Positions 25,801 through 33,506 of a DNA stretch of 64,000 nucleotides are shown one piece after another (the first letter of the stretch is position 1; every line of letters begins with the position of its first letter). The stretch is from the NCBI GenBank assembly GCA_964442435.1, contig CAYTZG010000001.1:62001-126000 (forward strand), in the 5' to 3' direction. The notes beneath the pieces are model-generated. The model saw nothing but the letters and a program-made list of their open reading frames with translations. It did no database searches and was not told the origin of the DNA. The position numbers and the translations under genes are program-made. The stretch is from CAMXAS01 sp964442435. GTDB lineage: Bacteria > Bacteroidota > Bacteroidia > Bacteroidales > P3.

Positions 25801-27456
25801 ATGAAAAGTTTAAAATATATCGCCATCGCAGGATTGACGTTGCTCGTATTGGGGCTCAACTCCTGCTCCCAGGAATTCCTGGATAGAAAACCGACGACCG
25901 CCATCAACAACGAAGAGGCGCTTACGAATGTGACCAACGTCCAATCGGCCACCGTCGGTTTGATGCTCTATTTCGCCACCTCTGGCTATACCGGCCGAAA
26001 CCTGCCCGTTATCGGCGACCTGATTACGGACAACGTAACGACGAAAGCCGGTAACTCCGGCCACTTGTTGGACGTGGAAATGTGGAACATCAGTTCTTCG
26101 CTCGGGGAAATTGAAACGTTTTGGGCCGGTTCCTATCGGATTGTATCGGCGGCGGCCAAAGTCATCCAAGCTTGTGATGTATTAAGCGCCAACTCCAGCA
26201 ACGATAAGAAGACATTGGACAAATGCAAGGCTTCCGCTTTGACCGTCAAAGCCTTTGCGGAATATATCCTGACCCAATACTTTTGTTTGCCGTACGCCGC
26301 GGCCGGTATCTCTTCGCCTATCAGCGTGAGCACGCCTGACAATATGAACGGTATCATTTTGGTACCGAAGGATCGACCGGTTTCTTCCGAAGATGCCATC
26401 GACGCCACTTCGCAGTTGGAAATCGCAACTTTGGCGCAAACCTATGCCCAGATGCACGAAGAATTGGCGGACGCCATCGAATTGTTCAAGAGTGCCGGCA
26501 ACAATGACTACGCGAGCAGCAACGCCGCTTATTTCCCGAACCTGTGTATGGCCTATACGTTACAGGCCCGTCTCTATCTGGATCAGGGATACTTCGAACC
26601 CTCCAACTTTGACAAGGCCTATGAGGCCGCGGAGAATGCCTTGGCTAATTTGCCGAATGGCGCTAAGAAAGAGTTGGTTGGCGATGGGCAAAAATTTCTT
26701 GAACAATACCGTTCCATCAACGGACCGACCCAGGAAGATATCCTGACCGTCAACTTCACGACTTCGGATAACCTTTCGGCCAACTCCATCAACAATATGT
26801 TCGGCTCCTACGGTGCCCGCGTAAGTACGGACGTTACCTCGTTGTTCTACAACCAAACGAAAGATATCCGTAAAGCCATCTACCTTTCTTCGGACAAAGA
26901 CGAGAAATTGGAGATTTACAGTTCCTGCGGGAAATACCCGAATGAAAACCAAATCAACAACGTTCCCGTGCTCCGCGTGCCGGAACTCTACCTGATTCAG
27001 GCGGAAGCCCGCGCCAACATAGCGAACAGTGTAGACGATCCCCAATTCCGCGATGCCATGCTCGCGACCTTGGGTATCAGAGATACCTCCATTCAAGGCA
27101 ATTACAACAAATTGAAAGACGTTTATTTCTCCAGTGGGGAAAATGACAATCCGTTACGATTTGTTTTGGACGAAAGACGCCGTGAATTTGCGGCTGAAGG
27201 GCATCGTTGGTTTGATTTGAGAAGAACGAAATCCGTATTGATTCATAAAGCGAGTGATTTACGCATCTCGTTTACCAATTACCCCATCTATGCGTTCGCT
27301 TTCCCGATTCCGGAATCCGAAACCAATACCGGGGCTTGGCATGACGGCGTACTCGGTAAAGGACACCGTGGCCAGAACGAATTTTGGGAAAAGAACGGAG
27401 ATAGTTGGTCGCCGCGCTATGAGTTACCTACAGATGGCGGTGAGTATTCCTTCTAA
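25801..27456 (+). CDS. SusD/RagB-family outer membrane lipoprotein
   Basis: A 551-residue SusD-like lipoprotein. The signal peptide ends in a lipobox with C22 (LGLNSC). The N-terminal EFLDRKPTTAINNEEAL, the TPR-like helical core and the C-terminal VLDERRREFAAEGHRWFDLRR are hallmarks of RagB/SusD. It forms the lid of the SusC transporter and binds substrate at the cell surface. It starts 30 bases after the susC stop and is followed by a strong terminator, so the transcription unit is just these two genes. The absence of nearby enzymes leaves glycan or peptide as possible substrates. Confidence 0.96.
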   Translation: MKSLKYIAIAGLTLLVLGLNSCSQEFLDRKPTTAINNEEALTNVTNVQSATVGLMLYFATSGYTGRNLPVIGDLITDNVTTKAGNSGHLLDVEMWNISSSLGEIETFWAGSYRIVSAAAKVIQACDVLSANSSNDKKTLDKCKASALTVKAFAEYILTQYFCLPYAAAGISSPISVSTPDNMNGIILVPKDRPVSSEDAIDATSQLEIATLAQTYAQMHEELADAIELFKSAGNNDYASSNAAYFPNLCMAYTLQARLYLDQGYFEPSNFDKAYEAAENALANLPNGAKKELVGDGQKFLEQYRSINGPTQEDILTVNFTTSDNLSANSINNMFGSYGARVSTDVTSLFYNQTKDIRKAIYLSSDKDEKLEIYSSCGKYPNENQINNVPVLRVPELYLIQAEARANIANSVDDPQFRDAMLATLGIRDTSIQGNYNKLKDVYFSSGENDNPLRFVLDERRREFAAEGHRWFDLRRTKSVLIHKASDLRISFTNYPIYAFAFPIPESETNTGAWHDGVLGKGHRGQNEFWEKNGDSWSPRYELPTDGGEYSF

Positions 27457-27482
27457 AAACATCCTTCCTTTAAGAAAAAAAA

Positions 27483-27518
27483 GCCTGCCGGTTTCGACCG
27501 ACAGGCTTTTTTTCTTTT
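27483..27518 (+). terminator. Rho-independent terminator of the susC-susD unit
   Basis: GCCTGCCGGT-TTCG-ACCGACAGGC forms a ten-base stem with one C-A mismatch and a UUCG tetraloop, followed by seven T and then a further T-rich run. It lies 26 bases after the susD stop. Confidence 0.92.
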
Positions 27519-27529
27519 TAGGCATTTCG

Positions 27530-27537
27530 TATCTTTG
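27530..27537 (+). promoter_or_regulatory. -7 element of ftsK
   Basis: TATCTTTG matches TAnnTTTG, sits between the susD terminator and the ftsK ATG, 46 bases upstream of it. Confidence 0.6.
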
Positions 27538-27583
27538 TGCGTTTACGTTTGTTTCGTTTCAACTTTTACTTTGACGCAAACCT

Positions 27584-30499
27584 ATGGCCAAAAACATCCG
27601 TCGCACACCGCCTCCCACACCGGTTCCGCCTACGCCGGAAGATTTTCCTGCGGCGACGGCCGATCCATTTCCGTTACCGGAGCCTGATACCGCCGCAACG
27701 GAAGAGATTGCCGATGACGCGGCGGCCGACCAAAAGCCGATAGCGTCTAAGAAACAGTCTGAACCCGAAGCCCCGCAAGCGCCACAAGTTTCATTCCGCG
27801 TCCAACCCTCGGCGCGCACGCGCTTTCTCAGCGGTTGGTTCTCGCTCTTGGCCGGCATCCTGCTTGGCGCCGCCTGCATTTCCTACTTGTTTTGCTGGTG
27901 GATAGACTATGATGTGCTGAGCCGTTTCCGTTTTTCCGAACTCTGGCTCCCCGAATCGCCGGAATTGAAAGTGGTCGGTGGCAAATTGGGCGGATTCTTC
28001 GCCTATTCTTTCATGCAGAAAGGCTTTGGCTTGGCGGGGCTGCTGTTTCCCGTGACCTTGATATTGTTCGGCATCCAATGCCTGGGCTTTCGCCACTACC
28101 GCTGGCGGCGGCTGTTTTTCCGCGGCGTTTCCATCCTGTTGCTCTGCTCGCTGTTCTTGGGCAGTCTGCCGTTCCTGCAAGCCAACCGCTTCGCCATTTT
28201 AGGCGGCAACGTCGGGTTTCAGGTCTCTACCTACCTGAAAAACCTGCTCGGCGACTTGGGATTTTACTTGCTTTGGACGTTCCTGCTGATTTGCTTTTTG
28301 GCGCTGAGCCGCCTGATTGCGGCCGTGCCTTACACCGCCCATAAAAAACACAAGCAACCGAAAGCGACGACGAGCGCGACACCTATGCCCAACGCGCAAC
28401 CCGCAACCGACACCGGCCCTACCGGCGACTGGACGGCCAACCTGCCGATGGAAGAGACGGCCACCGCCGAAGAAGCGGCCGAAGCCGTGCCGCACACGCC
28501 CATTCAATCGTATATCCCGGCCGAACTGCGCCAATCCGACGACATCGTGATGGAAGTCCACCGGCGGCCCGACGAAGCGCCCGCGCTGTATGGGACGAAA
28601 CCCATAGCGCCCGCCACGATAGGCGCGGCGATGGCGGCCGCCCCCACTCCCCCTGCGGCCGTAACGACGGCCGGCCTCGGCGGAGCGTCCACGATTGCCA
28701 TCGACGACATCCCGCTGGCCTCGCAAACGATTTCCGGCACGCTGAGTGAATCGCTTAAAGCGGACGCCGCGCCCGCCCCCACACCGACGGAAACGCCGGC
28801 GCCGACACCGGCCGCCGTGCGTTTGGAAGACATCCCGTTGGAAGCGCCCGAGCCGGCCGAAGACGCCCCCGATGCCATGCCGGAGACGGCCGACAACGAA
28901 ATTGGCTTTACCGTGGAGCGTCCGACCGAGCCCGAAACGGCTGACGCGGCCGCCATCACGCCTCCGGCGCATATCGGCCTCGACACACCCTACGACCCGA
29001 CGCTCGAATTGCGCGACTACCGTTTCCCCACCTTGGATTTGCTGGAAGATTTCGGTGCACAGGAAACGCAGGTACAGGAAGAGGAACTGCTCTCCAACAA
29101 GAACCGCATCGTTGAGACGCTTCAGAACTACGGCATCAAAATCGACACAATCAAGGCCACGATAGGCCCCACCGTAACGCTCTACGAAATCGTGCCGGCC
29201 GCCGGCATCCGCATCAGCAAAATCAAGAATCTGGAAGACGACATCGCGTTGAGCCTTTCGGCTTTGGGCATCCGCATCATCGCGCCCATTCCCGGCAAGG
29301 GCACAATCGGCATCGAGGTGCCGAACCAAAACAAACAGATTGTGCCGATGCGCGACATGATTTGCTGTCAGAAATTCCAAAACGAGGACTACAGCCTGCC
29401 CATTGCGCTCGGCAAAACGATTTCGAACGAAGCGTTCGTAACCGACCTGGCCAAGATGCCGCACCTGCTTGTGGCCGGCGCCACGGGTCAGGGTAAGTCG
29501 GTCGGCCTCAACGCCATCATCGCTTCGTTGCTCTACAAGAAACATCCGTCCGAGCTCAAATTCGTCATGGTCGACCCCAAAAAGGTGGAATTGAGCCTGT
29601 TCAACAAGATTGAACGCCACTATCTGGCCAAACTGCCCGATGCCGAGGAAGCCATCATCACCGACACGCGCAAGGTGGTGCGTACGCTCAACTCGCTCTG
29701 CATCGAGATGGATACGCGCTACGACCTGCTCAAGAACGCGGGCGCGAAAAACATCAAGGAATACAACAAGAAATTCATCGCGCGGCGGTTGAACCCCGAA
29801 AACGGCCACCGTTTCCTGCCTTACATCGTCTTGATTATCGACGAGTTCGCCGACCTCATCATGACCGCGGGCAAGGAAATCGAAATGCCCATCGCGCGTT
29901 TGGCGCAGTTGGCGCGCGCCATCGGCATCCACCTCGTCATCGCCACGCAACGCCCCTCGGTCAACATCATCACGGGCACCATCAAGGCCAACTTCCCGGC
30001 GCGTATCGCGTTCAAGGTAAGTTCCAAGACCGACTCCCGCACGATTCTCGACTGTTCGGGCGCCGACCAACTCATCGGCCGCGGCGATATGCTGCTTTCG
30101 ACCGGCAATGAACTCGTGCGCATCCAGTGTGCCTATATCGACACGCCCGAAATCGAACGCATTACCGACTATATCGGCGAACAACGCGCCTACCCGCACG
30201 CTTACGAGTTGCCCGACTGCCCCGAAGAAGGCCAGGAAGGCGGCCGTTCGGACTTTTCGGAGGGCGACCGCGACAGTCTGTTTGAGGAAGTGGCGCGCTT
30301 TGTGGTGTCCTCGCAACAAGGTTCCACCTCGTCCGTACAGCGCAAGTTCAAACTCGGCTACAACCGTGCCGGCCGCATCATCGACCAGTTGGAAGACGCC
30401 GGCATCGTGGGCCCGTTGGAACGCAATACGCGCGAAGTCCGCATCAAGGATCCGGTGGCGTTGGAACAGCTCCTGAACGCCGACCGTTCGATTATCTAA
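27584..30499 (+). CDS. ftsK: DNA translocase FtsK
   Basis: A 971-residue FtsK/SpoIIIE protein. Several N-terminal membrane helices lie between about residues 85 and 250, then a Pro/Ala/Thr/Glu-rich linker of about 230 residues, then the motor with Walker A GATGQGKSV (about 632-640) and Walker B IVLIIDEFADL, and a C-terminal winged-helix gamma domain (about 905-971, with SSVQRKFKLGYNRAGRIIDQLE) that reads KOPS-like sites. FtsK moves chromosome ends through the division septum and activates XerCD at dif. It is followed 17 bases later by lolA, as in many bacteria. Confidence 0.96.
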   Translation: MAKNIRRTPPPTPVPPTPEDFPAATADPFPLPEPDTAATEEIADDAAADQKPIASKKQSEPEAPQAPQVSFRVQPSARTRFLSGWFSLLAGILLGAACISYLFCWWIDYDVLSRFRFSELWLPESPELKVVGGKLGGFFAYSFMQKGFGLAGLLFPVTLILFGIQCLGFRHYRWRRLFFRGVSILLLCSLFLGSLPFLQANRFAILGGNVGFQVSTYLKNLLGDLGFYLLWTFLLICFLALSRLIAAVPYTAHKKHKQPKATTSATPMPNAQPATDTGPTGDWTANLPMEETATAEEAAEAVPHTPIQSYIPAELRQSDDIVMEVHRRPDEAPALYGTKPIAPATIGAAMAAAPTPPAAVTTAGLGGASTIAIDDIPLASQTISGTLSESLKADAAPAPTPTETPAPTPAAVRLEDIPLEAPEPAEDAPDAMPETADNEIGFTVERPTEPETADAAAITPPAHIGLDTPYDPTLELRDYRFPTLDLLEDFGAQETQVQEEELLSNKNRIVETLQNYGIKIDTIKATIGPTVTLYEIVPAAGIRISKIKNLEDDIALSLSALGIRIIAPIPGKGTIGIEVPNQNKQIVPMRDMICCQKFQNEDYSLPIALGKTISNEAFVTDLAKMPHLLVAGATGQGKSVGLNAIIASLLYKKHPSELKFVMVDPKKVELSLFNKIERHYLAKLPDAEEAIITDTRKVVRTLNSLCIEMDTRYDLLKNAGAKNIKEYNKKFIARRLNPENGHRFLPYIVLIIDEFADLIMTAGKEIEMPIARLAQLARAIGIHLVIATQRPSVNIITGTIKANFPARIAFKVSSKTDSRTILDCSGADQLIGRGDMLLSTGNELVRIQCAYIDTPEIERITDYIGEQRAYPHAYELPDCPEEGQEGGRSDFSEGDRDSLFEEVARFVVSSQQGSTSSVQRKFKLGYNRAGRIIDQLEDAGIVGPLERNTREVRIKDPVALEQLLNADRSII

Positions 30500-30516
30500 C
30501 GTATATAAGGCCCGTC

Positions 30517-31194
30517 ATGTCCTTTTCCAAACACCTCCTAACCACCCTCGCCGCTTGGGGGATGGCCATTTGTTTAACGCTGGCCGCCCGCCCCATACAG
30601 GCACAGACACCGACCGCCCAAGACGTCAAGGCGCAGAACGTAATGGATGCACTGTTGAACTGGTTGCATACCTACAAGAGCCTGACCGCCAATTTCCGCT
30701 ATTCGGTTTCCCAATCCGGCGGCAAGCCGCAAACCGGCACAGGCCATATCCTGTTGCAGGGCCGCGCGTACCGTATGCAGATTGACGGCACGGTTTTCCT
30801 CTGCGACGGCAAACTGCTGACCGTCTATCAACCCGAATTGGAAGAAGCGACGCTGCAAGCCTACGACCCGACGCAGGATGAACTCAATCCGTTCCTTTGG
30901 CTCGCCAATTACGAAAAACGGTTCCGTGCCAAATACATCCGCCTGCAGAACCAAAACGGCGGCTTGCAGGACGTGGTGGATTTGATGCCGACGCAGGCCG
31001 CGCCGTTTCAAAAAATCCGCCTGTACGTGCAACACAACACGCACCAACTCGACGGCATGGAACTTTACGATACGCAAGACCGCGTATATAGTTATAAGAT
31101 TTCGGATTTCGTCTATAATCCGGCGGTCAAGCCGGGTGATTTCACTTTCGACCCGACCCTGCATCCCGACGTTTTAATCAACGATATGCGATAA
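30517..31194 (+). CDS. lolA: LolA-like outer membrane lipoprotein carrier protein
   Basis: A 225-residue secreted protein with a signal peptide (cleavage near PIQAQ, about residue 30). The mature part has the LolA pattern: NWLHTYKSLTANFRYSVSQSGG near the N-terminus and GHILLQGRAYRMQIDGTVFLCDGKLLTVYQPE. LolA carries lipoproteins across the periplasm. The match is to the LolA/LolB fold as seen in Bacteroidota, and the position right after ftsK, as in Escherichia coli, supports it. It is convergent with ribBA, with ten bases between the stops. Confidence 0.88.
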   Translation: MSFSKHLLTTLAAWGMAICLTLAARPIQAQTPTAQDVKAQNVMDALLNWLHTYKSLTANFRYSVSQSGGKPQTGTGHILLQGRAYRMQIDGTVFLCDGKLLTVYQPELEEATLQAYDPTQDELNPFLWLANYEKRFRAKYIRLQNQNGGLQDVVDLMPTQAAPFQKIRLYVQHNTHQLDGMELYDTQDRVYSYKISDFVYNPAVKPGDFTFDPTLHPDVLINDMR

Positions 31195-31204
31195 AGGCGT
31201 CTGC

Positions 31205-32410
31205 CTATAGATGCAATTCGTGCCCCATCTTGTCCTGCTTCGTGCGCAGATAGGCCTCGTCGTAAGGATTCGGCGCCTCGATGATGGGCACGGTCTCGAC
31301 GATTTCGATGCCGTAGCTCTGCAAGCCCACACGCTTGGCCGGATTGTTCGTCACGAGCCGCACCTTGTGCGCCCCCAACGCGCGTAAAATCTGCGCGCCG
31401 ATGCCATAGTCGCGTTCATCCGGCTTGAAGCCCAACAAGACGTTGGCTTCAACCGTGTCCTTGCCCTCGTCCTGCAGTTTGTAGGCCTTGAGTTTATTGA
31501 GCAGGCCGATGCCACGGCCTTCCTGATTCATATATAGTACAATGCCCTTGCCGGCCTTCTCCACCATCGCCATCGCGTCGTGCAACTGCTCGCCGCAGTC
31601 GCAACGGCAGGAGGCCAATACGTCGCCCGTCATGCAGCTCGAATGGACACGCACGAGAATGGGTTCGTCGGCTTTCCATTCGCCCTTGACCAAGGCCAAG
31701 TGCAACGTGCCGCTGTTGTTTTCGGTAAAGGCGTGCAATTGGAAATTGCCGTGATGCGTCGGCAGCTTGACGACGACTTCTTCCTTGACCAGACTTTCCG
31801 TCTTGATGCGGTAGGCAATCAGGTCGGCGATGGAGATAATCTTGATGCCGTATTCGGCCGCCAATTTCTGCAATTCGGGCATACGCGCCATCGTGCCGTC
31901 CTCGTTCATGATTTCCATGAGCGCGGCGGCCGGATACAAGCCGGCCAAACGGGCCAAATCGACGCAGGCTTCCGTATGTCCGGCGCGGCGCAACACGCCT
32001 AAATCCTGCGCATAGAGCGGATTGATATGGCCGGGGCGGCCGAAATCGGCGGGCTTGGCGTTCGGGTCGGCCAAAGCGCGAATCGTGGCGGCCCGGTCGG
32101 CCGCCGAAACGCCGGTCGTACAGCCGACCAACTTATCGACGGTAACCGTGAAGGGCGTGCCCAACACCGACGTGTTGTTTTCCACCTGATGCGGCAACTC
32201 CAGTTCGCGGCAACGCGAGAGCGTTATCGGCGCACAGAGCACGCCGCGCGCGTGCAACAGCATGAAGTTGATTTTCTCCGGCGTGGCCAATTCGGCCGCT
32301 ATGACCAAATCACCCTCGTTTTCCCTATCCTCGTCATCCACCACAATCAAGAACTTGCCGGCCTTGAAATCGGCTATCGCGTCTTCTATCTTGGCTAATT
32401 GATATCCCAT
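31205..32410 (-). CDS. ribBA: Bifunctional 3,4-dihydroxy-2-butanone-4-phosphate synthase / GTP cyclohydrolase II
   Basis: A 401-residue RibBA. The N-terminal half is DHBP synthase with the metal/acid motif VDDEDRENEGDLVIAAE at about residues 24-40. The C-terminal half is GTP cyclohydrolase II with the zinc ligands in SSCMTGDVLASCRCDCGEQL and the GTP-binding NQEGRGIGL. Together they make the two precursors of riboflavin. It is a single gene facing away from corA, with a TATCTTTG box 26 bases upstream. I see no FMN riboswitch in the 25-base leader. Confidence 0.96.
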   Translation of the reverse strand: MGYQLAKIEDAIADFKAGKFLIVVDDEDRENEGDLVIAAELATPEKINFMLLHARGVLCAPITLSRCRELELPHQVENNTSVLGTPFTVTVDKLVGCTTGVSAADRAATIRALADPNAKPADFGRPGHINPLYAQDLGVLRRAGHTEACVDLARLAGLYPAAALMEIMNEDGTMARMPELQKLAAEYGIKIISIADLIAYRIKTESLVKEEVVVKLPTHHGNFQLHAFTENNSGTLHLALVKGEWKADEPILVRVHSSCMTGDVLASCRCDCGEQLHDAMAMVEKAGKGIVLYMNQEGRGIGLLNKLKAYKLQDEGKDTVEANVLLGFKPDERDYGIGAQILRALGAHKVRLVTNNPAKRVGLQSYGIEIVETVPIIEAPNPYDEAYLRTKQDKMGHELHL

Positions 32411-32435
32411 ATCCGTATTTGTATCTATAGGGTTG

Positions 32436-32443
32436 CAAAGATA
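32436..32443 (-). promoter_or_regulatory. -7 element of ribBA
   Basis: The minus strand reads TATCTTTGC, a consensus TAnnTTTG box 25 bases from the ribBA ATG. It is divergent from the corA box at 32467. Confidence 0.6.
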
Positions 32444-32466
32444 AAATTTTTTTCGTTTTTTTTAAC

Positions 32467-32474
32467 TATATTTG
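32467..32474 (+). promoter_or_regulatory. -7 element of corA
   Basis: TATATTTG followed by C matches the consensus; the predicted leader to the corA ATG is about 78 bases and contains a hairpin. Confidence 0.6.
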
Positions 32475-32479
32475 CAAAC

Positions 32480-32500
32480 CCTTCCGGCATCCCCGGAAGG
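32480..32500 (+). promoter_or_regulatory. Hairpin at the 5' end of the corA leader
   Basis: CCTTCCGG-CATCC-CCGGAAGG is a perfect eight-base stem with a five-base loop at almost the first transcribed bases. No T run follows, so it is not a terminator. It may stabilise the message or take part in regulation. Confidence 0.5.
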
Positions 32501-32555
32501 ACAGCGTACACAAGGTGTTTAACGAGCAAGGAACAGGCAGTAAAAGCGGGGATTT

Positions 32556-33470
32556 ATGATTGAAACGATTGACTTCGGGCGTTTGCGCTGGCACCATATC
32601 GTCAACCCTACGGAAGAGGATTTGGAATTTCTGGAAGACAACTTCCATTTCCACCCCTTGGACATAGAGGACTGCCGGAGTACGAACCAACGCCCCAAAA
32701 TCGACATCTACGACGAGTACAACTTCCTCATCCTGCATTTTCCCGGCTTCGACAAACGCGACAAAATCCTCAAACCCAAAGAGGTAAAAATCTTTTGGGG
32801 CAAGGATTACATCATCAGCATCGCCCGGTCTTTCGGCGCGCTCAAATCGTATTTCGAACTCACGGAAAAGAACCCGGACGAGGACGAGTTCATCAAATCC
32901 AGTTCGGACGCCCTGCTGTACACGATTCTGAACCGGCTTATGGTGGACTCCTACTCGCTGTTGCTGCGCATCGGCGCGGAAATCGAACTCATCAACCGCG
33001 ACCTGTTCAGCAAAAAGGCCGTCCAGACCATCGAACGCATCTCGATCGCGCGGCGGAACATCATCCAGCTGAATACGATTTTCAAACCCCAGTTGCGCCT
33101 GTTCCACAAATTCGAATCGGGCGACATCAAAGGCTTTACCGAGAACGGCGACTTTATGGAAGACTACTGGGGCAATATCCTGGACTACTATCAGAAGATG
33201 TGGGACATGGTGGAAGACAACGCCGAATTGATCGAAGGCCTTTCCAAAACGTTCGACTCGTTGCAGACGAACAAGACCAACGAAATCATGCGCATCATGA
33301 CGTTCATTTCCACGTTGTTCCTGCCGCTTACGTTCATCACGGGGCTTTACGGCATGAACGTCTTGCTGCCGTTGGCCGAACATGCCTGGGTATTTTACGG
33401 TATCCTGGGCTTCATGCTCGTGTTTGTCGGCGGCTTCATCTTTTTCTCCAAACGCCGGCATTGGCTCTAA
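32556..33470 (+). CDS. corA: Magnesium/cobalt transporter CorA
   Basis: A 304-residue CorA-family channel. The long cytoplasmic N-terminal part ends in a helical stalk; two membrane helices lie at about 245-266 and 278-297, and the first ends with the selectivity motif YGMN (ITGLYGMNV). The C-terminus is basic (SKRRHWL), as expected on the cytoplasmic side. CorA is a pentamer that imports Mg2+. The ATG at 32556 gives the standard family start (MIETIDFGRLRWHHIV). Downstream, a YfhO-type gene begins 36 bases later. Confidence 0.95.
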   Translation: MIETIDFGRLRWHHIVNPTEEDLEFLEDNFHFHPLDIEDCRSTNQRPKIDIYDEYNFLILHFPGFDKRDKILKPKEVKIFWGKDYIISIARSFGALKSYFELTEKNPDEDEFIKSSSDALLYTILNRLMVDSYSLLLRIGAEIELINRDLFSKKAVQTIERISIARRNIIQLNTIFKPQLRLFHKFESGDIKGFTENGDFMEDYWGNILDYYQKMWDMVEDNAELIEGLSKTFDSLQTNKTNEIMRIMTFISTLFLPLTFITGLYGMNVLLPLAEHAWVFYGILGFMLVFVGGFIFFSKRRHWL

Positions 33471-33506
33471 GCTCCGGCGTCATTTTCAACGCAAACCCGT
33501 TTTTTC

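Noticed and set aside
28199..30319. Minus-strand open frame of about 700 codons opposite ftsK
   Set aside because: Antisense to a well-supported gene; composition (Arg, His, Val rich) is that of a high-G+C shadow and no motifs are seen.
32411..32435. FMN riboswitch before ribBA
   Set aside because: The leader is only about 25 bases, too short for the known structure.
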